Source of the DNA: Camarhynchus parvulus
Lineage: Eukaryota; Chordata; Aves; Passeriformes; Thraupidae
DNA: 64,000 nucleotides
Reading direction: 5' to 3'
Assembly (NCBI RefSeq): GCF_901933205.1
Contig: NC_044585.1
Location: 4,712,001 to 4,776,000, forward strand
The position numbers and the translations under genes are program-made. Under the pieces are notes generated by a model. That model made no database searches and was not told the origin of the DNA. It saw nothing but the letters and a program-made list of their open reading frames with translations. Positions 23,206-45,556 of this stretch are shown piece after piece. Within the stretch, counting starts at the first letter, position 1. Every line of letters begins with the position of its first letter.

Positions 23206-23640
23206 AGCGTGGGCCGAGCGCGCCGGCGACGGCGGGTGCCGGGCCCGCCGGGGTGTCGGTGTCGCGCTGCCCCCCGGGCGCTGCCGCTGCCGCTCCGGGG
23301 AGCGCTCCGGGCTCCTTCCATCCCCGCTCCTTCCAGCCCCGCGGGGCGGCCGCAGCCCCGCTTTCCCAGAGACTTTGGACTCGGAGCTAAAACTCCAGTG
23401 GGTTAAACTCAGCTCGGCTCCCAGCAGAGGCTGCGGGAGCCGCGCCGCGCTGCCCGCCCGGGATCGGGGGTGTGTGGGATGCTGGCTCCCCCCAGCACGC
23501 CCCGAGTTCCCCCGAGTTCGGGGCGTTCTGTGCCCCCTCCCGCGGGCCGTGGGTCCCCTCGGGGGTCTCGGGGCGCTGCTCGGGCTGCCCGAGAGGTGGC
23601 GCCGCCGCCCCGCCGGAGCCCCCCCGCCGCCGGCCACCCC
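23206..23640. other. CpG island
   Basis: Very CpG-dense. The 194- and 126-residue minus-strand frames are not supported by any domain. Confidence 0.55.
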
Positions 23641-23880
23641 CACCCAGCGCCGGGTCGCCTGCATCAGCCATAAAACCATTGAGGATATCAAGACAGGCGC
23701 CAGGTGAGTAATAGACAGGATAATCCACAGAGATTGCTCGCTGTTTACCTCCTTCCACAAGCGCCACAAGAGTTACTCATTAACGTTACTATATACAAAT
23801 AAGATACACAGGAGATAAAGCCATTTGCAAGTCAGAGTTACACCTGCGGTACACGGATTTCTTGCAAGGGCATGGCGAGG
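23641..23880. promoter_or_regulatory. Candidate conserved non-coding element
   Basis: A ~240-bp non-repetitive block at the edge of a CpG island, with regulatory-looking words such as GAGTTACTCATTAACGTTAC and GATAAAGCCATTTGCAAGTC. On plus it also holds a perfect splice-donor sequence CAG|GTGAGT (23700-23708), so it could be a lncRNA exon edge. Confidence 0.33.
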
Positions 23881-25259
23881 GGGAGGTCAGCATTAGGCCC
23901 GTGGAAAAGTGGGGGTTTGAAGCAATCAGGCTGCACCCTCAGCCTTACAAAGAATAAATGGTGAGCTTGGGGCTGCGGCGCCCCAGGGCTGCCGGTGCCT
24001 GCCGGGCTTGCAGGGCGGCTCCTGGGCTGGCAGGACAGCGGGATGGGCAAGGGGGGCCTGGGGTGGGTGTCTGTTGCTTTTCTCTTGACCATCAGCAGTG
24101 AATTTTCTCCGCTCATACACAGATCAGAGCTGCTCTCCCCCTCTAAGAGCCGTTTGGGGGACCAGTAGCTGAGAGAGGGAAAATAATTGAGGTCCCTGCG
24201 TGATTGCTGAAGCCAAAGGGATGGGGGCGAGGGGCCGGGGTCTGTCATGGACCGGAGTCTTGGCGCTGCCGCTGAGGCCGGAGCTCAGCGCAGAGGGCAA
24301 AGCTGCTCCCCGGGCAGGGATGGCTGTCCCAGGGTCTGTCCTGCTCCCCTCGGCACCAGAGTCCCTGTCCCGGAGCGGCTCCAGCTCCCACCCGTGTGGA
24401 GGATCCGTGTGGAAGGCAGCTGGTGGGGCTGCAGCCTTCGGGCTGCCTGCACAGCCGCTGCCTCCTTCTTCGCGTGGATTAATTTTTTTTTCCCCTCATT
24501 TCTTTGGCCAGACCCGCCACCACCTCTATCCCTAAAAGCCCCTCCTCGGCCAGGCCAGCTCAGGGCAGCATCAGCTCAAGTGACATTTCCAGCAGCCGTC
24601 ACCTTGGGCCATCCGAAGTTGGGGGAAGAAGAGGGAGACAAAAACTCCTGCTCAAACTCAGCCCAAACCTTTCTCCCGCTCAAACAGCGTGGATTTAAAC
24701 AAAACCCCCATCCGCAAGCTGAAATAGGAAGGGTCCCCTTTCCCCACGAAGGGGAACAGTTTCATGTTCGTGGGGGAATTTTTAAATTAAAAAATCGATG
24801 GGGAAAAAAAAAAAACCAACTAAAAAAACCACAACTTCACGGCCACTTTTACCCCCTGGATCTCCCTTTATCTCGCCGGCGCAGGAACCGGGGGCCGCGG
24901 GCCGAGGGGCAGGCAGAGCATAAAACAGGATACAGGCTGGAAGTACATCCTTATAATATTTATTACTGGCGGACGATGAATCGCTTTTCAATATACGGGC
25001 CACTAACTGTTGAAGGGATGGGGGGAAAAAAAAATCTCATTAACAAGAAATATATATGTTCTGCTAAAGGATGTGCTCATAGACTGGCAGAGGTACAGCA
25101 GGGGCTGCCAGCGCTCCTCGGCTCTCCTCTCAGTGACCTCCCAGGCCACTGGTCCAGCCTGGATGTCTGTCCCCGTTCCAGCCGTTTTCCAGCTTAATCT
25201 CGATATATCACGAGCCTAAGGGCAAAAAGGGGCGATTCCAATAAAAGGGGGGGGGAAAT
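23881..25259. other. Intergenic DNA downstream of TBX3
   Basis: Mixed composition. A 316-residue plus-strand frame from 24247 to 25197 has no recognisable domain, low-complexity Lys/Pro content and no splice context, and I do not call it. An AT-rich block at 24945-25015 (TTATAATATTTATTACTGGC) may be regulatory. Confidence 0.4.
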
Positions 25260-25700
25260 AGATATTAAAAAACCATGTATTTCCAGGTGATAACTAACTG
25301 GGAAAGCCAAATCCTCTGGCCGGACGGGAGAGGAAAACGAGCCCAGCAGCAGCATCAACTCCTGAGCACTTTACCTGGAAACTTTGAAGGAGGGCTCTGC
25401 ATTAAAATTTAACCGATCTATTCTCTAATTCTTCACTTTTGCGTTATTAATTTATGACAGATAAAAGCATAGCTGAGCCTTTCTCATTAACTTTTCAAAC
25501 GCCACTTAATATTGTTCCATTAAAAGAGGTGACTTTAGTAGCCTCTGGATCGACTTTAAAAGCGAGAGGGATAAAGACGGAAAAGGTACATTAAACAGCT
25601 TGCTTAAAACTCGTCCTTCCCCCCCAACAATTCCAGTGACACCATCTCGACTGGTTCGTACTAGCTCCTTGCCGGAGAAATATCTTAATATCGGGAAGGG
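25260..25700. promoter_or_regulatory. Candidate conserved non-coding element just beyond TBX3 3' end
   Basis: A long AT-rich non-repetitive block starting about 100 bp past the TBX3 poly(A) site. It is dense in TAAT/ATTA and GATA-like words, for example TTGCGTTATTAATTTATGAC and AGATAAAAGCATAGC. It has no ORF and no transposon features. Its look is that of a deeply conserved enhancer, but this is inference. Confidence 0.38.
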
Positions 25701-25814
25701 GAAAGGGGGTGGAGGAGAAAGGCAGAAGAGGGATATATATCTTTCAACCCCTCCATCCTCCCAGGCACTTCGGGGAGGGTTGGGGTGAAGGCATTTCACA
25801 GTACGCCCAAGACA

Positions 25815-25836
25815 TTTCAATAAAAATTTATTGAAA
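25815..25836 (-). terminator. TBX3: TBX3 poly(A) signal in a palindrome
   Basis: AATAAA on the minus strand at 25832-25827 followed by a TG-rich stretch (TGTCTTGGGCGTACTGTG on minus) suits cleavage near 25808. The signal lies in a perfect inverted repeat: 10-bp arms TTTCAATAAA and TTTATTGAAA with a 2-bp centre. It therefore also presents AATAAA on plus at 25819-25824. Confidence 0.7.
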
Positions 25837-26485
25837 CTTCAGTGACTTTTAAAAGGGGGGGGGAAAAATTACAGAAAAAAAATAGCAAGAACTTCTCAAC
25901 ATTTATATAACACAAAATATACCTTCATTTTTTTTTCCTTTGAACCAGCTCTGAGCACCTGACTTTCAACCCAAGAAAATATGCACTCACTCAAACAAAG
26001 ACAACAATAAGCACAGTAGTGAAACTCCATTGCGGGGTTGTTTTCTGGTGCACTGAGGAAACGGGCAAAAATAATAGAAAGTACAGAAAATCCTAGAATC
26101 TTCACCTCATTTTTTTTTCTCTCAAGCCACTGGAGAAGCCTGTTGTCGTGTATAAACATATATAATTTTGTGGTTGTTGACATTCTGAACACCGAAGAAA
26201 TTGAGGATTAAAAGCTACCATGGTACACTGCTTTGTCTTTTTCTCTCTTTGAATTTTTTTAAGGTCTTTGAATAATTTGGTTTCTTTCTGCTTTGTCCTT
26301 TGCATTCAGCTGCTTGACCAAAGGACGAGGTTTTCCTGGGCTGAGCTCTGATTTAAAAACTGAGCCCTCACAAATGGGGGAATTTCTCCTCTGGGTCGGG
26401 ATCTATGTTTAAAGGAATTACCAACTTGAAATGAAAACGACTAAAAATAAAAACAGAAGGAAACAAAAGAAGACCGCTGCAGTCG

Positions 26486-26557
26486 TATTTACAGAGATAT
26501 GTACAATGTCAATAAATTAAAGTTTAATTTCGAGTATTCATATTCCACGTATTTACA
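26486..26557 (-). promoter_or_regulatory. Cluster of three Pumilio response elements in TBX3 3' UTR
   Basis: On the minus (mRNA) strand, TGTAAATA occurs at 26557-26550 and 26493-26486, and TGTACATA at 26505-26498. All three fit UGUANAUA, the consensus for PUM1/PUM2, within 72 nt. Binding itself is inferred. Confidence 0.6.
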
Positions 26558-27557
26558 AGAGTTATCAAATAATTACATAAATACTTTGTTTTAATAATAG
26601 TGTCCACTCTTTTCTTCTTCTCAGTATGTTAAACCTTGTTATTGCATATACAATTAAAGAGGGAAAGCTGTGATAAATCTACAGTCGAGCTACAGAGGTT
26701 TTTAGATAAAATAAATTCACTTTTTTTTTTCTTTCCAACTACACGTCTTATTTTTGTTGCTACAAGGGAGGATGTTTAAGGTAGAGGGACAAAGGTCTTA
26801 TTTTTGTTTTTATTATTATTAATAATAATTTTTTCCCTGGGATTTGAAATGAGCATTAAAAATAAACAACAAAACCCCACTGAAATAAAAAATACCACCA
26901 CCCCCCCTCAAAAAAAAAAAAAAAAGACTACTCTGGAACATGCAAAAAAAAAAAGCCACCAACTGGCTCTCAGACATCACAATAATATTTTAAACACACA
27001 GCTTCCCTTAATATCGACTAAGGGGGTTGTGGTTAACAACCCACCCAGGAAACAACTGTTGAAGAACCAATACGTGACTTACTTACACGCTTTTCTTTCG
27101 GAGAGAAAAAAAATCACTTCTCTTACTTTATTTTTATTCATAAGTTTGTTTGATTTTTTTTTGTTTTATTTTTTCTTTTAGGTTTTTTTTCTCTTTTTTT
27201 TTCTTTTTTTTTCCGGTGTATTTTGGTTTTGGGTTTAAGGTTTTTTTTTTTTACACTGGTAAAAAAGAAAATTAAAGGAGGATGCCACAAACCCCACCAG
27301 TGCCTCGATCCCTGTGAGGAGCCTCCGACCCAGCACTCCCCCATCCCCGACCCTTTTTTCCCTGCTCCACCAGATACCTTTTTGTTGCTAAACGCCGCGG
27401 GATTTTATATTAAAAAAAAAAATAGAAGTAGGGTGAAAAAAAAAACCAAAATAAAGAAGGGGGTAAAAAACAAACACTCGCGGGGTGGAGGATGTGGTTT
27501 CTTTCAAACAAAGTGCACTGCGAGACGGATTTGAAATGAGCTCCCGGAGGCCGGGGG

Positions 27558-39071
<11,514 letters not shown>

Positions 39072-39100
<29 letters not shown>

Positions 39101-39292
39101 AGAAAGTGAGAGGGAAAGAGAAAGGAAGAGAAAAAAGGGGGAGGGAGAAAGAGAGGAAAAGAGAAAGAGAGAGAAGAGAGAGGGAGAAGGAGCCTCTCGG
39201 CTCTGAGAATTCCCTGTGAGTCTGTGCTCTGCGTGCACCCGATCGTAGGGATGTGTTGTGGGTTACAGGGGAGCTGGAGCCGCCTTGATTGG
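39072..39292 (-). promoter_or_regulatory. TBX3: Probable TBX3 core promoter
   Basis: On the minus strand there is a CCAAT box at 39292-39288 (GAGCCAATCAAG), a long C/T-rich tract at 39190-39100, and a TATAATT element at 39078-39072. Transcription would then start near 39045, or higher up near 39200 if initiation is TATA-independent. I cannot choose between them. Confidence 0.4.
39105..39190. repeat. Polypurine (plus) / polypyrimidine (minus) tract at TBX3 promoter
   Basis: About 85 bp of nearly pure A/G on plus (GAGAGGGAAAGAGAAAGGAA and similar), at or just upstream of the TBX3 start region. Confidence 0.85.
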
Positions 39293-39310
39293 CTCTTTGA
39301 CGCTTTCGGA

Positions 39311-39380
39311 CCAATTGTGAGGCTCCATAGGCGGGGTTCTGACAGCTCGGGTGGAGGGGGACAGCGCCGAGTTATAAAAA
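39311..39380 (+). promoter_or_regulatory. Canonical divergent promoter pointing away from TBX3
   Basis: CCAAT at 39311-39315, GC box GGCGGGG at 39330-39336 and TATAAAAA at 39373-39380, all on plus. If the start is ~30 bp after TATA (about 39403), the boxes fall near -92, -73 and -30, a textbook layout. It is separated from the TBX3 CCAAT box by only ~20 bp, so it would drive a head-to-head transcript. A divergent TBX3 antisense lncRNA is known in human. Identity of the product here is inferred. Confidence 0.5.
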
Positions 39381-39399
39381 GAAGGTGTCGGAAACTGTA

Positions 39400-40350
39400 A
39401 CGCTGCAGCAAAGCATCACTAGTACTTCGGGCCGTGTGAATATGTCAACATGATCAGAGGGGAGGGAGCAGGGAGGGAGGAGGGAAGGGGCCGGCAGCGC
39501 CCGCCTCTAGGGGGGTGCTGGGGGCCGCCTCGCCCCCCGGCCCCGGCCGCCCCGGCACTGCCCGGCCGCTCTCCCCCGGTAGGAGCTTCCCGGGCGCCGG
39601 CAGTGCGGGGGGCTCCACGCGTGGCGGTGGGGGGCTCCGGAGCTGCGTTCCCCCCTTCCCCAAACGCCGCCGGTACCGTAGCGGGGTCCCCCCGTGTCCC
39701 CCTCCCGGCCCGGAGCCACCTCGGGAGGCCGCCGCTCCGCGCTCCCATCCCCGCCGCTCCCCGCAGCCGCCGCGCTGGTGTCACCCCCCGGCCGCTGCCC
39801 CCGCGCCGTTTGTCCCCTCCCCGGCAAAGTTGCTTTCTTTAAACGACACCTCCGGGCCGGGAGCCGGGCGCTTTCCTTCCCCCCGCGAATCTGAGGGTGA
39901 GCTCCGGGTCTCGGGGGCGGCTCTGCGGCTCTTCCCCCGCTCGGAGCTCGGCTCCGGCTGCTCCACCGGCCGCGGCCGCCGCTGTTGTTGTGGTGGGCGG
40001 CTGGAGGCTGCGGCGGGCGGGCGGCGGCCGCCACTGGCTCAGCTCCGGCCCCGGCGGCTGCTGATAGAGGCGGGTGCGCGCAGGGAAGCGGGAGGCCACT
40101 GGAAAATGGGATTTCAATGTATTTATTATTCCTTTTTTTCTTTCTTTCTTTCTTTCTTTCTTTGGCGTTGCCGATTAAGGCCACTCGGCTGGCACCGGCG
40201 CCGACAGGGTTACGCTCCCACACCCCTCCTCTTCCACGAGGTACGCGGGGAGGAGACGGGAAGTGCGGCTTTCCCTGCGCCCGGGCCGGGCAGCGCCGGG
40301 CGGGGGGGGCCAGCTCCGGGTTAACCCGGGCTCGCATGGAGCCGGCCACC
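39400..40350. other. CpG island at the divergent TBX3 promoter
   Basis: Dense CpG across ~0.95 kb, with overlapping open frames on both strands (269 and 280 residues) that show only Pro/Arg/Ala/Gly composition. It would be the 5' part of any divergent transcript. I do not call a protein. Confidence 0.6.
40134..40164. repeat. (TTTC)n microsatellite
   Basis: Seven or so TTTC units after a T run. Confidence 0.95.
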
Positions 40351-40734
40351 CCCCGGGGAAGGCGTCACGCGTGGGTCTGATCCCACCCCACGGAGAGGGA
40401 AGAGCCGGGCAGGATCCTCCTGGGAAGTTTCTGGGGAGATATACTCCTTTAGGGGGGTGCTGCTGGGTATGGGTGTGTGACAGTGCAGGGCAGCAGGAGG
40501 GGGCTTGGGACCGTGCGTGTCGTGGGCATGCAAGGCACGGAGCGCCCACGCGTGTCAGGCAGGGTATCCCAGCGCTGGGAGGTGCCGAATCACTAGCCTG
40601 CCCTGGGGAGGGAGCGGGGAATCTCCTGACGCCCCCCACCCTGCTTTAAACAGAGGAGGATAATCCTCCGGGAGCGGAGCGGGGGAGCGCGGGGGCTCGG
40701 CGCTGGCTGCGCGCAGATGGGAGCGGAACCTCTA
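40351..40734. other. GC-rich intergenic DNA, nothing recognised
   Basis: Mixed GC-rich DNA with no gene or named repeat. Confidence 0.4.
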
Positions 40735-40870
40735 AAGTGATTAGCTCTTCTAACATTGCATTTTTGACGCACATGGTTAAGAGCGCTTGGCGCCAGCTTG
40801 GTGAAGTCCCTGTAGTAACCAGCGTCTAGGATCGCTTTGCATTCACCAAAATATCTCCCCTTTAGTCGGG
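40735..40870. promoter_or_regulatory. Candidate conserved non-coding element
   Basis: Unique block with AAAGTGATTAGCTCTTCTAA, TTTTTGACGCACATGGTTAA and a CArG-like CCAAAATATCTCCCC. It is placed 1.4 kb upstream of the promoter region. Inference. Confidence 0.33.
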
Positions 40871-41369
40871 GGTGGGGGTGAAAAGAGGAGGAGGGAGGAA
40901 AGGAAGCGGGAGTAATGCGTTCAAAGAGGATGAGGGGGGGAAGTCTGATGTGTTTCACGAAGCCAGGAGCCTGGTTACCCGCGCAGCGCTCGGCTGCGCT
41001 GTGCGGCTGCTTATCGACCAAGAGAGCGAGTATTTCCAACCTCTGCTCAGAACCGGTTCTCGGGTCTTGCCGCGGTGGGAACCCCCAAAGCCTCTGCCTT
41101 CCCTTTATCAGCGTCCACAGCAAACGCCCGGCGGCCTCAAGAAGTTTGCTGCAATTTACCCCAACCGGGCCGCCGCTGTCTCACGGCGACCGGGAGGTGC
41201 CCGCGGGCTCCCGCGGGACAAGCGCTGCCGCCCCCGGCCCCGGCGCGCCCCGGGCCCCGCGCCCGCCCCGGCCGGAGCGCGCCCTCGGCGCCGCGGCACA
41301 AACCGGAGTCGCTGCCGCCCTCCGCGCCCGCCCCGCACCTTGCGCCGCGCTCCGCACCCACCCGCGCAA
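40871..41369. other. GC-rich DNA with a CpG island
   Basis: The 41160-41360 part is extremely CpG-dense. No coding evidence. Confidence 0.45.
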
Positions 41370-41725
41370 GAAAATAAAATGTTTGCCGCTCATGATTTCC
41401 AATTCCAGCGTCTGGCCTAATGGCGTGCAAACTTCCGCCAGTTCCGAGTGACCTCCCCGACGAAGCCCCCCGGAGACTCGTATTATGAAGGGAGGCTGCA
41501 CTAATCTAAGATCAAAAGCGGGAAGGTGCGAACAGTCTTTGTCTCCCTTCGGCCGCCTCATTCCCCCTTCTGTGCGTGATAAATCTACCCTGGCGCCGAC
41601 TGCGCGCTGGATGATTAATTTGCAAGCAAACAAAAGGGACCTGATGGCCAGCCATCTTAGTTAAATATTGGCCAGTGCTTCCAGCTACTTGTTAGCCTCC
41701 TCTTTGCCTGAAATAAATAAGCAAG
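41370..41725. promoter_or_regulatory. Candidate conserved non-coding element
   Basis: A ~350-bp unique block of moderate GC with homeodomain and other sites (GGATGATTAATTTGCAAGC, CACTAATCTAAGATCAAAAG). It follows a CpG island and is free of repeats. Inference. Confidence 0.35.
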
Positions 41726-41795
41726 GCGCAGAAGTAAATAAATAAGGAGACCCGCAGAAATGAATGACAAAGCGAAGGGATGGTAAGGGAGTAAG

Positions 41796-41818
41796 AAAAA
41801 AAAAAAAAAAAAAAAAAA
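41796..41818. repeat. Poly(A)23 run
   Basis: Homopolymer A on plus, without an adjacent retroelement body. Confidence 0.95.
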
Positions 41819-44214
41819 GAAGAAGAGATCAGCGTGTCTGACGGTGAAGCGGGAGCGGGTGGAGGTGGGAATGGGGCTGGTGGCGGGGGGAGCCAGGGTG
41901 ATAGCACGCCGAGATAGCCGGCTGCCCCCGCGCCTCCCGGCCTGTCTGCAGCCTGGGCTTGCACCAAGGCCGACACTATCTTGGCTCTTCAAAGAGGCAT
42001 GAAAGGTCTCTGCTGTCTCCCCGGAGAGCGGCCAGGCCGGGGCTCTCTAATCTCGGAGCACAAGAGCTAAAGGCCAGGGCGGGGGGAGCGGCTCCCACCC
42101 TCCCCAGCTCTTCTTCACTCCACCATCGCCAGCACCTCCATGGGTTTTCCCCGGTTGAATCCAGACCCCGGGTCAGTGGTGGTTGAGCGGCTGGGAGAGC
42201 TCCGCTTCCTCGGATTTCACCCTCCTAAGCAACTTTTAGCGTTTGCACGAGAGCTCGGCGCTGCAGCGAGCAATCCCCGTGCGTATGTGTTGGAGGTGTG
42301 GGAGGAGAGAGGCTTTGGCTCTCTCCCGGTGGCCTGAAGAGCCAGCTGGAGGAAGGAGGCAAGAGGAAAATGAAGGCAGCCCAGCTTTCGGGCCCACACG
42401 TCCTCTCCCAGGCCTGCAGGAGCAGCTCCGAGGCGTGTGTGCGTGCGTGGAGGGGCTCTGAGTGCTCCATGGCCTCTGCCGAGATGCTGTGGGTGTGTGG
42501 CACCGGGAGGGATTCGTGCCCTGGGGCACGCCGCCAATCCCCGCTCCGACAGCAGCCCCTGAGGTGTCCCTGACACCCCCTCCATGTGCTGGGTGCTCTG
42601 CAGGAAAGAACAAGCCTCGGTGCGTGGCGAGCAGGGCCAACGTGCACAGCCTGAGTGGGGTTTTGCATCCTATCTATGCATTTCCTTATCGTGCTGCCTG
42701 TTCCAAGCATCCCCAGGGGCCCAGGCCCATCCTGCCTGCCAGCAGCTCTGCATCCTGCAGGATTTATCCCTCTCCTCCCTCCCTTTCCCACGGCGATGCA
42801 ACCTCTGCTCCGTCTCCAGCCCTTCAGGAGGCAACACCCCGGCGTGGCCACGCTGTGTTTATCCCAAATAAAACGCAGCAGCGGGCTGGTTTACTTTGGC
42901 AGGTTTGCAGTAAATACTGGCTGGAGCACGGGGGGCATCTGGGGAGTGGTGATTACACGCTGATTCCGAGGGAAAGTGTGCCCAGCCCCGGGCAGGCCCT
43001 TCCCCAGCCCCACAAAAGGTGTCAGGAGATGGGGGCCGTGCTGACACAGATCCATCCCGGAGTGGCACGGCAGGCCACAAGTGTAATGGAGCAGCTCCCT
43101 CAGGGAGCTCGTCTATACACTTGGATTATACAAACTGCTGTGGGGAGAGTGGGGAATCACTGCAGCAGTTCTTTGCCTTGCCCTTTGGCAAAACACTTCC
43201 TCCAATTGCAAATTGGATTTCATGGAAAGCCTGGCCCAAAAACTTTAAAAAATAACCTGCCAGAGTCTAAAAAAGCATTGTGAGGCATTAAAAATATAAA
43301 GAATTAAATCTCCCCCGTCTCTCTCCGAGCAGGCTCAGCCCCATCGTGTCCCGCTGCAATCAAAGGGGCCATTCCCAGCTCTCTGAACAGAAGATCCCCA
43401 CCAGGGGGATCAGGCCCCTTTCCCAACACAGCCGAGGTGAGTGAGGGCTTTGCAGAGTTGGGGGGAAACCCAGAGACAGCACTGCTTGTTGTAATACTGG
43501 GGGAAAAAAGAGAGGAAAGCACCACTTGGAGAGGTTTCTCCTCCAGCACCTCTCACTGGGATGCAATCCTCAGAGGAAGGCCCAGCCTGGTGGCAGCAGT
43601 GCAGCACTGAGTGTGGCAGGGCCAGGCAGTGCTGTCCCCCAGCACAGGTCACCACACTGAGCACATTGAGCAGCTCTTCACAGCCCCCAGCTCCCCTCGC
43701 TCCTCCTGGGCACCCAGAGCCTGCTGGCTCTGCTGGAAGCCCAAAACATCAGGGCTCCAGGCGCTCACATCACCAGCCCTGCCCCAGTTGCTCCCCTCCC
43801 CACAAGACCTGCGTTCATCTATCCCCATCCCAGCTGCTCTGGCATTCTCTAGTTGCCTCCACTTTGTCCTAGACTGGAAAAGAAAATAAAGGAGCACCCA
43901 GAGCTGCCTGCTGCAGCTCTCCCCTCTGCCTCGGGCCAGGCCCAGCCTCACCGACCAAGGCATGTCAGGGCACAGCAAGGTTTGGGGCTGGACCTCTTCC
44001 CTCCCAAGCTCACATCCCTTTTTACCTTTTCTGAGCCCTTTTTGAACCCTCAGCTTCTGCTTGCCATAAACCAACACCTTCTGCAGTCACAGATCTGGCG
44101 ACCCTTTCCACTCCCTGGTCTTATTCTTCTCACCAATGTGCTGCTGGCAGAAACAAAATTAAAGTCCTGTTTCCTCCCTTGCCCTCTCTCCACCCATCCT
44201 CCTGCTTCCACCAG
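41819..44214. other. Intergenic DNA upstream of TBX3, nothing recognised
   Basis: Less CpG-dense and GC-moderate. Several 100-270 residue open frames on both strands lack domains. No transposon signature. Confidence 0.4.
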
Positions 44215-44420
44215 CGTTGGCCGAACAGAAATTGTAAATAGAGTTCACTATTTGGATAAGGCTTTTTTTTTTTTAATACCCGAGCCATACATCCAGTTTG
44301 CCACTCAGGAAGTCGCGCTAATTGTCCTTTCCTATAGTCAAACAGATCTATCTTTTCAATGCTGTCTTTGTGTCTCTGCGTGCGAGGCAGAAAGAGGGAA
44401 CGAGTGGATACGTTTATTCA
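44215..44420. promoter_or_regulatory. Candidate conserved non-coding element
   Basis: Contains GAAATTGTAAATAGAGTTCA, GAAGTCGCGCTAATTGTCC and AACAGATCTATC words in unique sequence, with a T run in the middle (about 44265-44275). Inference. Confidence 0.28.
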
Positions 44421-44819
44421 ATTATTTAAACACACACACAACACAACAAGAGGGCCAAGGAGCGCCGGTTCCTCCCGCAGAAGCCCTCCAGCTCTCCAGA
44501 CGCGGCATTGCCCCCCCACCTCCCCGCAGACGCAGTAGAACGAGGCACTCGAGAGCACCGGGCAAAGAAACCGATTTTATCTGCTTTGACCATCAGCCGT
44601 GTTCTTTAACAACCCAGAACCGGAGCCTTTCCCATCTCCACACGCCCCCCGGGCGTCTCCTCCGCGCCCCCGGCCCGGCGGGGCGGGCGCAGCTTCCCCC
44701 GGGGCTCGGAGCGGGGCCGGAGCCCGGGAGGGGCTGAGCGGCACCGGGCACACGGCAGACGGTGCCTGCAGGTCAAGGAGGGGAGCCGGGAGCCTCTGGC
44801 ACCGCCACTGACACACGCT
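44421..44819. other. CpG-rich segment
   Basis: CpG island core at about 44640-44760. No gene. Confidence 0.45.
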
Positions 44820-45070
44820 TTGCTCCCGCTTTCTTCAAGATGCCACCAAGTCACCCGGTCATCGATTGATACCTCGGGCGGGGGGAGGACCAGCTGTTGC
44901 AAAAGGACATGGTAAATCTAATAGGGGCTGCTGTCAATAAAGAAATGACAGGGAAGAAGAATCGGCTTCTTAAAGTCTGCTGAACTAACACTCATCATGC
45001 AGCCGCGGACACGTATTCTCCATCGAAGCCTGGTATCCATTACTATTTTCCTTACTAGGTTTCAATTAAA
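44820..45070. promoter_or_regulatory. Candidate conserved non-coding element
   Basis: Unique block with CCGGTCATCGATTGATACC, GCTGTCAATAAAGAAATGAC and ATCCATTACTATTTTCC. It lies between two CpG islands and has no repeat features. Inference. Confidence 0.36.
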
Positions 45071-45429
45071 GAGCTGTAACCCCCACACGCACACCCCAAG
45101 GCAGGGCACACATGAAAGGGACGAGGAGGCAGCGGACAACTCCAGCCAGCCCCGAGCCTCTGACGTGCCCAAGCGAACTCCCCCGGCCCCGAGCGGCCGG
45201 GCCGGGGCAGAGCCGCGTCCCTGCGGGCAGCGGGACCCCGCACCGGCACCGCTCCCTCCCGCCACGGGCTGCAGGAACTAAAACTCCTAAAGGTGGATGT
45301 TCCCCGAGCATCTGGGCAGCTGAGGAGCTCGGGGCGCAGCCCTGAGCGCCCACAGCGTGACCGTGTTCCCAACAATTTCATTTCACTCTTCCACTTCGCG
45401 TGAAATAGATCCTAAATCATCCCCAGCTC
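45071..45429. other. CpG-rich segment
   Basis: Dense CpG at 45150-45260. Chance frames only. Confidence 0.45.
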
Positions 45430-45556
45430 AAAAAAAAAAAAAAAACCCAAAAAAAACCCAAAACCCAAACAACCAAAAGCCAAACAAACAAACAAACAAA
45501 AAGCCCAAAAAAACCCAAAACAAAACTTAACAAACTCCACAATTTTTTTTTTTTTT
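45430..45556. repeat. A-rich low-complexity tract followed by T run
   Basis: Poly(A) with AACCC/AAAC/CAAA interruptions at 45430-45530, then T14 at 45543-45556. Simple-sequence DNA. Confidence 0.9.

Larger units (their letters stand above)
25808..27557 (-). other. TBX3: TBX3 3' UTR
   Basis: The region runs from the TAA at 27558-27560 to the poly(A) signal at 25827-25832. It is about 1.75 kb, AT-rich, without ORFs or transposons. It holds long A/T homopolymer-like tracts (27150-27260 and 26900-26960) and three Pumilio-type motifs at 26486-26557. A 3' UTR of 1.5-2.5 kb is usual for vertebrate TBX3. The extent is inferred from the first strong AATAAA, and no transcript was available. Confidence 0.75.

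Noticed and set aside
24247..25197. 316-residue open frame on plus
   Set aside because: No recognisable domain, sharp internal changes from Pro/Arg-rich to Lys-rich stretches, no splice or promoter context. Looks like a chance frame through GC-rich then A-rich DNA.
39450..40324. 130- and 269-residue frames downstream of the divergent TATA box as a protein product
   Set aside because: Pure island composition (Pro, Arg, Ala, Gly), open also on the other strand. A non-coding transcript is the more likely product.
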